In this document: one piece after another, positions 1 to 11,370 of the stretch
Numbering within the stretch: position 1 is the first letter of the stretch
Layout: each line of letters starts with the position of its first letter
NCBI GenBank assembly: GCA_902728285.1
Contig: CACVBU010000050.1
Span: 3,000,919-3,064,918, forward strand
Reading direction: 5' to 3'
DNA: 64,000 nt
Source: Clytia hemisphaerica
Lineage: Eukaryota > Cnidaria > Hydrozoa > Leptothecata > Clytiidae
Program-made: the position numbers and the translations under genes
Notes under the pieces: generated by a model
What the model was told of the DNA's origin: nothing
Database searches by the model: none
Seen by the model: only the letters and a program-made list of their open reading frames with translations

Positions 1-1339
1 ATGACCATGTCAACCGTCAACAATAGGTATGATCCCTCAACTTCAGAAGGTTTTTGAGTTTCTCTATCATTCTTTTACATGACTGGCATAAAAGTTTCCT
101 CAGCAACCTTGACAAAATATTTGGCCCTAGTATGATTGATGGTGTCTTGAAGGCTTTTAGTAAATTTATTTCTGTCCCAAGTGTTTTTTGACTGTTTTAG
201 ACATAAATAGCATTTTATTGCTTCCACCACCTCAGGCACAGGCAGGCGAGTGCTCCGCCATCTTGTTTGTAACTTGCTCTCTCGTTTTAAAACTGAGTCC
301 TCAAACGTACTGAGCAAATAAAAAATGACGTAACGTTTTCAACTCGAACAACTCGCTTCTCTGTTGTAACTCGCCAGCATTCCATGAAATACACGCACAA
401 TAAATTAACAGAATCGGGAAGCGGATGATAGTTTATTAAGCAGACCTATACTACCAGCGGTTTTGTAGAGGTCTGCGATTCAGACTATTTTCCTGGGGGT
501 TTTGGCAAAAATAGCAATTTTGAAAATTTCGCGTGGACAAAATTTCGCGAAAATTAATCCACGCGAAACCTAATCCACTTAAGGGACCTGGTCAGAGGTA
601 TTTTTTGAAAGCTAAACAGCTGGTGCCTGGGCACGCGTAACGAATGGACATTTGACCGTTGTCACGTCAGCTGGGCCTTCACGCCGCAACGGCTTCTTGT
701 TTTCTTTTGTTGAAGATGCGTGTCTACGAGAAGGAACAACAACATGGCGGCTGCAGCGAAGAGCCAAATTGTAATTTGTATAGACTCATGCTATAATTTT
801 TATGATATTGAAAGCAAAAACATATTTTATGCCATGCTCTTTAATTGGATGGTAAAGCCACATAATTAGGGTTGCTATAAAGTATAATTTTATCGTTGTT
901 TTTAATGGCTCAATCAAGAAATCTTGGAAAATATGATGGGGGTGTATGATATGGATTCCATGAAACCTACTGCAAAGAAGAGTGAAATTCATGGTAATTT
1001 TGAATTTTTTTATGATTGATTTTAATTTTCCTGATTTTTAACAATATTAAAGAATCTTTTCAGAGAGTTTCAGTTTTGGCACTCGTCTTCAAAATTTGGC
1101 ACCCTAGATTGAATTCCATACACCCTGCAGCCACAAGAACCCTAATAAACTATGCTTTCCTGTTCTTCTAATAAATTCTAATTAATTTGAAACCATGTAG
1201 AGCGCCAAAAATTCAAAGTATTCTACATAGGAATGAACTTACTTGTGTTACTTGTGTAGTTGTTTGAGCATCCTGCTTCAGGTAAGGTTCTTGGTGAACC
1301 ACGCCTCTGTGTGATCAATCTGTCGAGAGAAAAAGAATC
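1..1339. other. No recognisable gene; dispersed repeat pieces
   Basis: I see no supported gene here. A segment at about 447-486 (CCTATACTACCAGCGGTTTT followed by GTAGAGGTCTGCGATTCAGA) recurs almost identically at 9439-9480, so it is a dispersed repeat. At about 520-570 there is a short inverted motif around GCGAAAATTAATCC with CGCGAAA on both sides; a similar motif is seen near 8350 and 45375. The minus-strand open frame at 75-317 has no recognisable domain and I do not call it. Confidence 0.4.
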
Positions 1340-1990
1340 TCAGCAGATATTTTTCATGTCAATTATTGAATTTGAATTAGCTCTCCTGCACCCAGTATAT
1401 CCATGGATCTGGGGTTCATCTGGGATAGACTTAAGGTGTGTGTCCAGGGCTCTTTTGAATTTATCGATAGAAATGTTTTTGATGTTTCTGATGCTCTTCG
1501 GCATAGCATTAAAAAGTTTTGCACCTTGCACTGCAAGTGTGCTGTCTCTAAATATTGATGTTTGGTTCTTTGGAATTGGCAGTGTTCACATCCGGCCCAG
1601 CCAGGGGTTTTCAGTGGTTTTGATACCATTTACAGTAGGTACAATCTTTTCCATCACCTTCCAGACATACATTATTCTGTAACGTTCTCTTCGCCTTTGA
1701 AGTGAGTAAATTTTTGTCTGTTTTAGACACTCCCAATAATTGTTTGGGGTGCAATTTATCTTTCGTAAGAAGGACTTATGAATTTCTTCAAGTCTCTGAA
1801 TGAGACCAACTGCATTTGGGCCCACAGAACGGAGCAACATTCTAATATTGTTATCACCAATGATTTATATAGTACGATCATACAATTTAAAGATCGTGAA
1901 GAAAAAGTTCTCAGGATCCAAGATATTAAGTTTTTAATCCATCAGGATTCCAAAGTCTTTCACAACATCTTTGTTGTGTAGAGAGCTGAG
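1340..1990 (-). pseudogene. 3' fragment of a non-LTR retrotransposon reverse transcriptase ORF
   Basis: Read on the minus strand in three overlapping frames, this gives the C-terminal part of a LINE polymerase. Near 1990-1840 there is a stretch like the RT thumb/connection region (WILRTF, then KSLV and LECCSVLWAQ); at 1840-1590 come YWECLKQTKIYSLQRRRERY and YRIMYVWKVMEKIVP; at 1530-1350 come KLFNAMPKSIRN, FKRALDTHL, IPDEP and GCRRANSNSIIDM. This order is what C-terminal tails of CR1/L2-like invertebrate elements look like (family knowledge). At least two frameshifts and stops break it, and the endonuclease and RT core are missing, so it is a 5'-truncated dead copy. The exact clade cannot be decided by eye. 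Confidence 0.75.
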
Positions 1991-2143
1991 TTTAAATTTA
2001 GAAAATAAATGGGCAAACGGATACTGTTTTCCTTCCTCATTCCTCCTGTGTGTTGTTGTTTTATAACTTATTTGTTATTTGTTGATGATTTGGTACTGAA
2101 AATGAACTGTTAACCCTGTCGAGACTCTAGTTTCACCAGAGAA

Positions 2144-2535
2144 ATGGATTATGCCTCACATTCAAAAATCTTGGAAGGACTTTGTCGAATCTGTTCTCGG
2201 AAATTAGATAAAGGCAGAGAATGTAAAAAAGCTGTTCACTACAAAGATATTTTATTCAAATACTTTGATGTTCATATTGATGAGGATAAAGAAAATATCC
2301 ACCTAAACCGTGTACGTTGCAGGAAAGTGTTGTCTAAAATTAATAAAACATATACCGTGTGTATCATCCTCAATTGAACTTTGCAACTCTCAAAGAGCAT
2401 GAAGATAATTGTGAATTGTGTGATCAATTTTCTGGTTCTAAAGGTAAAAGAGCTGGTAGACCATTGAAGTCATGGTCTAACAAACACAATATTACTGTCA
2501 AATTCCTTGCGGGGACTGAGAATAAGTTTAGATAA
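2144..2535 (+). pseudogene. Fragment with RAG1-N-terminus-like zinc-binding domain
   Basis: The first frame (2144-2377) reads GLCRICSRKLDKG, then DILFKYFDVHIDEDKENIHL and a single Cys. After a frameshift near 2350 a second frame (2353-2535) gives YHPQLNFATLKEHEDNCELC, then KGKRAGRP, and ends at TAA. The layout C-x2-C, F-x-V-x-I-x2-D, IH, C, then H-x4-C-x2-C and GRP resembles the N-terminal zinc domain shared by RAG1 and by RAG1-N-like transposon or orphan proteins of cnidarians and molluscs (recalled family pattern, not searched). The second Cys of the middle pair appears lost (RCRKV). Nothing recognisable follows, so this is a broken fragment, probably from a mobile element or decayed gene. 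The function is not established. Confidence 0.5.
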
Positions 2536-3030
2536 TTAGATAAGAAAAATGAACAAGAGATTACTCGTAAAAATTTTGTGAGCTGTTTCCTGATTTTTTA
2601 TGTCTTTAAATGTTTCACTTTTGTCTCAATTCAAATTGTTTTGACTTCGAAATATAAAAGATTTTTATTGCCAAAAACTGATAGTTTGATATCTCTGATA
2701 ATACAGTAAACTATTCTTCTTTTTTTTTCTTACTATATGTTGCTTGACCAAATCTACGTGTATTTCTTCTGAAATCAAGAAAAAGTACCAGAGTTTTTTG
2801 GCAATTGTTTGTTTCAATTTATCTGAAAATTATCAAGACAAGGTGAAGCGTGATGCTACAGATCAAATCTGCGTTTAGACTGGACTCATCAACCTTTATG
2901 ATAGTCGTTAGGTGANAGGTTTGTAATTTGAATTTGAGACTTATTACGCCTGTCACGGTTGTGAACACGTGCTCGTATGCCCATGCGTCTGAAAAAACCT
3001 GAGCTAGTACCAGGGTGTTCTTGTAAATAA
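2536..3030. other. AT-rich stretch, no feature seen
   Basis: No open frame, repeat boundary or RNA gene recognised. It contains poly-T runs and one N at about 2917, marking an assembly ambiguity. Confidence 0.4.
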
Positions 3031-3295
3031 AGTGTACTCTTAGGTGCCAAATAAACGGGGGGGGCCTAATTGCGCCGGGGGGGGGGGGTTGGAAATTGTA
3101 CTTCTGAAACCCCCCAAAAATAAGGTTAAATAGGCTAAAATCAGGAGTCAAAAATGGGTCTTCTCTTTGATAGCTAAAAATATTCTTAAAAATTAACAAA
3201 CAGGTCCGTCCTAATAAAGTCCGGGGGGGATGGAAAAATTTCGAAAATTTAACAAGCGGGTTGGGGGCGTTTATTTGGCACTTAAGAATACAACT
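3031..3295. mobile_element. MITE with imperfect terminal inverted repeats
   Basis: The left end (3031-3060, ACTCTTAGGTGCCAAATAAACG) is the inverse complement of the right end (about 3265-3295, CGTTTATTTGGCACTTAAGA). G-runs lie just inside both arms. There is no coding capacity. Ends are approximate and I see no clear target-site duplication. Confidence 0.6.
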
Positions 3296-4037
3296 TGGTG
3301 AAACTATTCTTACTTACATAATCCCAAAATGCAATTTCTCTTGAGACCAAGTTGTATGAAATGTCCACACATAAAACGTGCACTTCTCATTGTTTGATTT
3401 TTTTGTGTTCTCGTCTTAGTCTTGATTTTGTCTCGATTTCCTGAAATGACAAAACACAACTTCAACAACTCTAATCAGAAAAGGTTATATGAACAAAGTT
3501 TTTTTTAAGGGAGAAATTCATGCTTTTTTTTTATAAGAATTGTGTTTTTCCATTTCATCATGAATATTCTTAAGTTTTGGAGAAAAATCATTCTGAAATA
3601 CTCTTACGATATTCTTAGGTTAGAATCCAAACCGAGCCTGAATCTAGCATGCAATACACACCTCAAGCTAAAATTTGGCATTTTCAAATCTTTAAGTATA
3701 GCTGGGGAATAATTGGTAATTCACAGATAAATTGCTTTGAAATTGGCATTGTTAGATTCAGTTGCCGAATTCCATGATGTTTGTGTATTCTTGGTATATT
3801 CTCAAATTTTTGACTAATTTTATCATCAATATTCTTATTAAGTATATTTTTATAAAAGAAAAAGCGTGTTTTAGCAAATTTTTACGGATTTGCCCGAAAT
3901 CCGTCACATAATTTTCATACCATTTTTTCCAAATTTGTGCCATTTCAGGGCTTATAATAAAAACAGTTTTTTTAGTAATGATTTTTTAGCCAAATTAACT
4001 TCCTATCAAAATGCCACGTTTAAATTGAGCATACTTA
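3296..4037. other. AT-rich intergenic DNA with a degenerate AAGAATATTC-type dispersed repeat
   Basis: At 3555-3630 the sequence (CATCATGAATATTCTTAAG ... GATATTCTTAGGTTAGAATC) is an inverted, diverged copy of 31640-31710 (CTAACCTAAGAATGCTGTAA ... TTAAGAATATCCATGATG). No gene seen. Confidence 0.45.
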
Positions 4038-4712
4038 AAGTCTATTCACGATAAGCGTGCACTCTTTTTTCATTTACCTATAACTTTTGAAGGAATTCTT
4101 CAATCTTTATAAATTTGGTATCGTTGGAGAGATATTTGAGAGTGGAACAATTTGAAATAAAAAAATCGATAAAAAATTTTAAAAATGAAGATGAAAATGA
4201 AGAAGAAAAAAATAAAGATCTTGTAGAAAGTGCTATAACTATCATTTTCACTGAAGTGAAACCTTGATTATCGAACGTCATCACTGTGAAAAAATTTCTC
4301 AAAAATAATCATTCAGTCAAAAGATATCAAACAAAGTTATAAGCTAATTGACGTCTAAGAACGCTGTTTTCTGCTGTTTTCTGCTGTTTTTTGGGGTCAA
4401 TCACTTATTAACTTTGTATCATAACTTTGTATTGAATAAATATTTTAGTGAAATTTCTTCACAGTGATGACTTCCAAAGATCAAAGAATCTCTCAAGTGA
4501 AAATGAAAGTTATAGCACTTTTCTACAAGATCTTCATTTTTTTCTTCTTCATTTTCATCTTCATTTTTAGAATTCTTTTGAAGATTTTTTTATTTCAAAT
4601 TGTTCCACTCTCAAATATCTCTCCAACGATACCAAATTTATAAAGATTGAAGAATTCCTTCAAAAGTTATAGGTAAAAGAAAAAAGAGTGCACACTTATC
4701 GTGAATAGACTT
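4038..4712. mobile_element. Foldback MITE with ~280-bp arms, TA target site
   Basis: The left arm (4038 to about 4320, starting AAGTCTATTCACGATAAG) is the inverse complement of the right arm (about 4430-4712, ending CTTATCGTGAATAGACTT). The dinucleotide TA flanks both sides (4036-4037 and 4713-4714), as expected for Tc1/mariner-type insertion. Most of its 675 bp could fold into one long hairpin. Short open frames inside are by-products of the arms. Confidence 0.8.
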
Positions 4713-6182
4713 TAGACAAATATTGAGGCTGGTAATCCTCAAAAAAACAAGAATATGGCTTAGACAAAATCAAGTCGGTGTTTTTGAAGCTACCTCTCAA
4801 AAAAGTTAATTTTTAACTAAAGGCTTGGGAACACGAGAAGTTTTTTTCGCGTTGGTGCAATGCTCCATCCCACCAACACAAGAAAAAAGTGCGTGTCTTG
4901 TGGTTCACGTTTTTTTTATATAAGGAACACGTTTATAAGGAACTCGAGGCTGAAAATGGTCCAAAAAATAAGAAATTGTTAAGGAACTGCTCAGGCTGAG
5001 AATAAGAAAACAAGTTTTAAGGAATCCAATTCTTGCGAATCCAAACTGAGCAGCTATGTAATGAGGAACCTATAAGGAACTTTGGGTGACATCTCTGTAA
5101 AAAGTAAAAAAAAGGAACTCCAGGCTCAGACAAAGTTTAAGGTTCCTTGTAAAAAAAAAGTGTTTCTTTTGTTTCATGAGACAAAAAGTGAGGAAATAAC
5201 CAAAAGACAGCTGATTTGTCCCAGGACAAAAGTGAGAGAAGCACAAATGTTATTAAAAGAAAAATGGAGTGGAGACACGAGAAAGCGTTTCAGGTTGGTG
5301 GGATAAAGTGGACAAAAAAATGCTCGCGCGGCAATTGGCGGCTACGGTCGAAAAGGTGTATAGATTACTAAGATATGTTGTAGAGGCAAAAATTGTCAAC
5401 ATCTTCAAAGAAAGACTCAACGAAGCTTGGGGAAAACATCCGAAAAGATTCGAGACAAGACAATTGTAATCAAGATCCGGTTCTCTGACGCCCTCTGATA
5501 TTATAATAATAATATTTTTCAAAATATGGCGATGGATTTTACTTTCAATGAAAACCATGGAGGTAACGCGTTTCAGATGAGAAATAAGCCGCTTCGTTTC
5601 CCATTCAAGAGTTTCTTCTTTAGCCTCTTTCAGGGACTTTAAGCTCGATACTTTGAAGTCAATGATAAAAGAGTTCTTTTGAGGGAAGCCCATTTCACAG
5701 ATACTTTAATGGGATTGATTTCCACGGGGACTCAATCTCGCAGTCGAAATTGGGATATTTTTGCTATTTTACTGGCAAACTATGCATTTTGACTGTGACG
5801 CATTAAAGCGCTTCTTTGATGTCGATAAACATGTTAAAAGTGTCTTTTGACATTTTTTGGAACTAAATTCAAAAAATTTTCACGGAAGACAACCAAATTC
5901 ATGATATTTAATCCTGGCGAAAATTTATCCCATTAAGTAATATTAAGTGTCAGGAGGATTGTAAAAAAACTAATAATATTTATAGCCCTGCAATACAACT
6001 GTCAATCATTTTTGAGAAAACTGATTGGATAATTGATGTCACGTGACCGGTTAATATTTCCCCATAGTGACCAGTTGGAAATTGACATCTTTAGAATGTT
6101 AATTTTTACGATGTAGAACAATAGAATACACTTGTTAATTACTTTTATTACTTTATTATAACTTTATTTTGCATGGCTATAA
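4713..6182. other. No supported gene
   Basis: Contains a degenerate AAGGAAC/AGGCTGAGAAT-rich tract (4800-5150), similar in texture to 8760-9010. The plus-strand frames at 5082-5469 encode lysine-rich peptides without a recognisable domain, and the minus-strand frame at 5253-5693 overlaps them. I do not accept either as a gene. Confidence 0.35.
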
Positions 6183-6293
6183 ATGGATTATTAACCTCAG
6201 TAAGCCTGTCTCTCTGGAAAATATTGACCTCGGGCACACGTGCCCTCGGTCAATATTTCCTCAGAGAGACCGGCTTTTCGGTTAATAATCCAT
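6183..6293. mobile_element. Short palindromic MITE
   Basis: A 111-bp inverted repeat: ATGGATTATTAACC at the left, GGTTAATAATCCAT at the right, with centre GGGCACACGTGCCC near 6238. Almost the whole length pairs, with scattered mismatches. Non-coding. Confidence 0.7.
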
Positions 6294-6630
6294 AAGTAAT
6301 GTGATTGAGACATGCGCGATGAATTTCGTACAGTCCGTCTCCACAGGTTAAATTTCAGAGAAAACTAAGTTGTGGTGATCACAGTGACTCACAGTATAAT
6401 TTCCTGACAAAATATACTGGCTCTTATAAAAAAACGACCCTACCTACCTACTGGGTTTTTAACCTAAAAGCGGCGTTTCTATCTAAATTTCACAAAAAAT
6501 ATAGATTTTCGATGGACTTTTCCACCATTTATTAATCAGATCATGCAAATGTCAGTTAATCTTGACTACTTTGAAAGCAATTTAGAAATCTTTATAAGTA
6601 TTGATGGCCCACATTGGCGCTTGCTTGCCC

Positions 6631-7138
6631 CTATACATATGCCAGCCACGCAGACTTTTTTCAATAATGGAATAATTCTGAAATCAAGTTTCAAAGTTTT
6701 TCAACCAATCACAGTGGCTTGTCCGCCCTCGGCTTTCAAACACACGCTTGTATACATATGCCAACCACGCAGACTTTTTTCTGTAAAGGAAAAATTTTCA
6801 AATCAAGTTTCAACCAAAATGAGTTTTTCAACCAATCACAGTGGCTTGTCCACCCTCGGCTTTCAAACACACGCTTGTATACATATGCCAACCACGCAGA
6901 CTTTTTTCTGTAAAGGAAAAATTTTCAAATCAAGTTTCAACCAAAATGAGTTTTTCAACCAATCACAGTGGCTTGTCCACCCTCGGCTTTCAAACACACG
7001 CTTGTATACATATGCCAACCACGCAGACCTTTTTCTGTAAAGGGAATATTTTCAAATCAAGTTTCAGCAAAAATGAGTTTTTCAACCAATCACAGTGGCT
7101 TGTCCGCCCTCGGCTTTCAAAAACACGCTCGTATACAT
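6631..7138. repeat. 127-bp tandem repeat, about four copies
   Basis: Units are 127 bp apart (GTGGCTTGTCC at 6714, 6841, 6968 and 7095), with a diverged partial first unit from 6631 and a truncated last unit. Each unit holds CAACCAATCACAGTGG (a CCAAT box) and TATACATATGCCAACCACGC. Because 127 is not a multiple of three, the array is open in several frames and produces shifted copies of one peptide. These are not genes. Confidence 0.9.
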
Positions 7139-8167
7139 CCAATGGCTTGAAAAGCGTTGATATTACGGTCAGCGAATTGTAGTCTCGAGAAGTACTGTCA
7201 CAGCGAAGTGGTCGCGGTAAAATTGCTTGGAACGGCACGTCATAGAGGGTGAGAACCCCGTGTGTGCCGTGACCGCTCGCCCACGAGGTGCTTTCTCAGA
7301 ATCGGGTTGCCACCAGTCAGTCTCCAAATTTCAGATATGCACCATATTTACATTTTCACCGTTATACCTGAAAACAAAGGACGAAAAAGAAGTTAAATTA
7401 TATCGAGCAGAGAGTTTTTTTGTTTCCTTCAAGACCTTTATAAATCTACCCTTTTCTTAAAAACTTAATATACAAATTCATCTAACTTACGCGAGAAAAA
7501 GCTGAGTCGTTCCGGAGAGCCGGACGAGTGCGCTTGGTTGGTCACCCCTAAAAAGACTTACTCTAAAGTCCCCAAAAGTCGGGGCTCCGAACAAAAAGGA
7601 GCTCCAAATTTTTTTTGCAGTTTAATAAACGGAAGTGGACTAATAGTAGAGGGCATTTTGTAAAATCGCGCGATATTGTTTTGGTCAAAGCACTTGTTAT
7701 ATACATTTTTAGAAAGCTAAGCCCCCCCCCCTTAGGGTTGAACTTTCCATCATTCAGGCAGGTCCGCGCAGCGTTTTCTTGCGTTTTTTGCGAAACAGCT
7801 GGATAACTATGGTCCTGAAATCACCCACACATGTTCTTTTTATAAGCATATGTTTTTTTAGGAAACAAGCTCAGTTATGCTTAGAGATTTTATAGACTCA
7901 GGCTCAAATTGTTTATCGTAGGCTTATTTTTCGAAAAAATTCAGTCTCCAATTTTTCCAAAATCTGTCCTTGCTATACACGAGGATAGGAAAATAACACA
8001 CCTCAAAAGCAAGTTCAGTAATATTCTTGTAATATGCTTACTTTTTAGACAAATTCAGGTCTCAGTAGGCTTATAAACGTTATGCTTATAAAAAAACATA
8101 CACTTGTCACAAAAAGCAAATTTACAGGGTATTGAAAGCCGAAAATCTGATCTTAAAGATTATATTA
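7139..8167. other. No supported gene; partial copy of a foldback repeat
   Basis: At 7640-7745 there is a partial copy (TAGTAGAGGGCATTTTGTAA ... GCACTTGTTATATACATTTT) of the outer arm of the element at 19153-19740. A poly-C run lies at 7722-7731. The tract 7850-8110 is rich in the TAAGCATA motif. No coding region recognised. Confidence 0.45.
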
Positions 8168-8334
8168 AATAGACGATATCGGCTTAACGTAAAAACTCAG
8201 ATTTGACCTCCGAGAATTGCCCACAATGCTTTGCGCGGAAAAAAGTTCACCGTGAATTTTTTTCCGCACAAAGCATTGTGGGGAATTCTCGGAGGTCAAA
8301 TCTGAGTTTTCACGTTAAGCCAATATCGTCTATT
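8168..8334. mobile_element. Near-perfect 167-bp hairpin MITE
   Basis: The left arm (8168-8246, AATAGACGATATCGGCTTAA ...) and right arm (8257-8334, ending TTAAGCCAATATCGTCTATT) pair almost perfectly around a loop of about 10 bases. If TA is the target site, the terminal repeat begins GACGATAT. It sits about 65 bp downstream of the donor of the transmembrane exon, on the transcribed side of the receptor gene. Confidence 0.8.
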
Positions 8335-8398
8335 CGTGAAAAAGGCAAACATTCGCGAAATAAAACCTCACGAAAATTTATACGATCAAAATATTTAC

Positions 8399-8591
8399 CT
8401 TTTTAGCGCATACGCTTCAAGACGATCTAATTGTCTACTTTTCCAATAACAAAAACCGCAGGTAATGACCAAAAGAGCTGCTGACGTTGGCACAATGATA
8501 AATATTAGAGTTGTCATTTCCGAATAATCAACCATCTTTTCACAGAATTTTCCACTTGATATGAGTTTGAACCCTTCTGCGCATGTCAACT
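8399..8591 (-). CDS. Receptor gene exon: Cys-containing stalk, transmembrane segment, juxtamembrane part
   Basis: Minus-strand exon with acceptor TTTCTTAG just upstream and donor AAAAAG|GTAAAT. It enters in phase 1 and leaves in phase 2 (193 nt). It reads LTCAEGFKLISSGKFCEK, like the tail of an EGF or GCC2/GCC3-type cysteine module, then VDYSEM, a 24-residue hydrophobic span TTLIFIIVPTSAALLVITCG plus FCYW, and a basic juxtamembrane KSRQLDRLEAYALK. The incoming phase matches the outgoing phase of both Ig-like exons (10843-11220 and 30059-30427), so I join them in one type I membrane receptor. The cytoplasmic continuation should lie at lower coordinates but I could not find it; no kinase motif is visible. 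An alternative acceptor 2 nt downstream exists but breaks the phase. Confidence 0.75.
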
Positions 8592-8759
8592 CTAAGAAAT
8601 GAAGAATAAGAAAAAAGTAATACAGATCTGTTGATCAAGTCCAAATTCCACTTTTCCTAAAGAAAATGTATGACAATTGAACCCAAAATAAAACTAGCAA
8701 AAACAATCCAAGGAGAAAAAATGAATAAAAAAATACGGCAAAACCAATGGTAAAAATCA

Positions 8760-9010
8760 AATTTTTTTTGAAAAACACACTTTTAAGAAACATGAGGCTC
8801 AGAATGCCTAAAAACTAAGAAACATCTAAGAAACATGCTGAGGCTGAGAATGAGAAAATAACATTTTTAAATTCGTTTTTTTTAAGAACTTTCCAATCCA
8901 GCCTTCCATGAGGCTGATTATGTCAAAAAGTTTAGAAACATGTAAGAAACATTTAAGGCTCAAAAGGCCGATTTCTTAAGAAACATTGAGGCTGCTTGGT
9001 AAAACTAGTT
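8760..9010. repeat. Degenerate TAAGAAACAT/GAGGCTGAGAATG tract
   Basis: The words AAGAAACAT and AGGCT(G/C)AGAAT recur at irregular spacing, like the AAGGAACT-type tract at 4900-5150. It lies in the intron between the transmembrane exon and the proximal Ig-like exon. No function is inferred. Confidence 0.45.
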
Positions 9011-9630
9011 TCTTAAAAAAAAAAACGTGTAGTCCAAAACAAATATTCGAATACTGCCACTATCCGAGCCTAGTGTAAAAACTAGAATAGAAACACTTAG
9101 CCTGTACAAAACTCTTCTTTGCTTTAAAAACGGGCGTATAAAAACGTTGTAGTCGTCTGGGCCAAGCTAGCCTGTACCAAACTCTTCTTTGCTGATGAAA
9201 AGATAACGCAAAGTTCGGTCTGTTACGGTTAGGTAACATTCCGTATCTCAGACATATTGAATAGTAGAGCGTTGTTTTTGGGTGTTTCTTGTTGGCGTTG
9301 TCGTTTCAATATTATCGAATAATGCAGCGTATTAAACAAAATGCCAGTAAGAGAGCATCAACTGTATCAATATATTTACCTTCTTGGGGACCACTAGCAA
9401 AACACCTAGGCTGCTGGCATCCACTAACGGATTCGTGCTCCTATACTACCAGGGGTTTTGTAGAGGTCTGCGATTCAGACTACAAAACACCTTGCTTAAC
9501 CATTTAGGGGGAAATATATCTGGTTTGAGTAGAGAGAGTCTTTTGAATGATAAAGTTTTGTTTATTTTATTTATGATTGAGAGGTAAGGTGATAACGGTG
9601 AACCTTTGAAATTGGTGATATATCGTTTAC

Positions 9631-10754
<1,124 letters not shown>

Positions 10755-10842
10755 AGGACGCAAATTTCCCGAGAACTACCTATATTGTTGTAACATGCTT
10801 ACTGGATAGATCAGCAAAAAAAAGGTGAAATTATAAAATTAC

Positions 10843-11220
10843 TTTTGACGTCAGATACGACGATCGCCTTCTCCTGTCGGCGGACGATCTCAAATGGCGG
10901 TCTTTTCTTTCGTTCGACTGCCTCCAAAGTGAAGTTGTAAAAATCACTGAATTTCAGTTTATGGATAATCACAATAACTGAAGATGCATCGATGTAGATT
11001 TGTACTTCATCTTTGGTTAAGACGTTGAAGTTTTCATCAACCTCGCTTTGCGTTCCAACATGGATTTTCGTTCCATTTCTGCGGCTGAGGTAAAGGTTTA
11101 ATTTAGTTGAGTGAAGGACATTGATGTTATCTAGTCTGGAGGAAAACGTCACATTCCATTGCAGAATAATTGGCTTTCCAGCTTCGTAAACTTCAGGATA
11201 TGATGTGTGGATTTCCAAAG
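10843..11220 (-). CDS. Receptor gene exon: membrane-proximal cysteine-free Ig-like domain
   Basis: Minus-strand exon of 378 nt (126 codons), phase 1 at both ends, acceptor TTTTAG|CT and donor GTCAAAA|GTAATT. It encodes one beta-sandwich-like domain: LEIHTSYPEVYEAGKP at the start, a core Trp in ILQWNVTF, a strand LNLYLSRRNGT, and an F-strand-like KFSDFYNFTLEA near the end, finishing IVVSDVK. The two cysteines that normally link the B and F strands are absent. WNVT and NFT are possible N-glycosylation sites. It is roughly half identical to the exon at 30059-30427, so the two arose by exon duplication. It joins downstream to the transmembrane exon in frame. Receptor function and ligand are unknown. 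Confidence 0.8.
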
Positions 11221-11370
11221 CTAAAATTTAAAGATACAGTATTTAAAAAGAACATACTTTAGGCGCATCAATTTTCGCGATTTTCACCAGTTTTGGCCTG
11301 ATGTAAATGCAGTTCTAATAAAAAAAAAACAACTAATCTACGTAGCTTAATGTTCAAGAAGCATGTTTAG

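Noticed and set aside
75-317. Minus-strand frame as a possible 3' exon of the receptor gene
   Set aside because: No matching phase-2 acceptor could be argued and the peptide has no recognisable cytoplasmic signalling motif.
1260-1682. 140-residue plus-strand frame
   Set aside because: It is antisense to the LINE reverse transcriptase fragment read on the minus strand.
5253-5693. 146-residue minus-strand frame
   Set aside because: Overlaps plus-strand frames, low-complexity composition, no recognisable motif or splice signals.
6543-7182. Overlapping frames with a repeated ACIHMPTTQTFFCKGK-like peptide
   Set aside because: Produced by the 127-bp tandem repeat; the frame shifts by one in each unit and no start, domain or splice context supports a gene.
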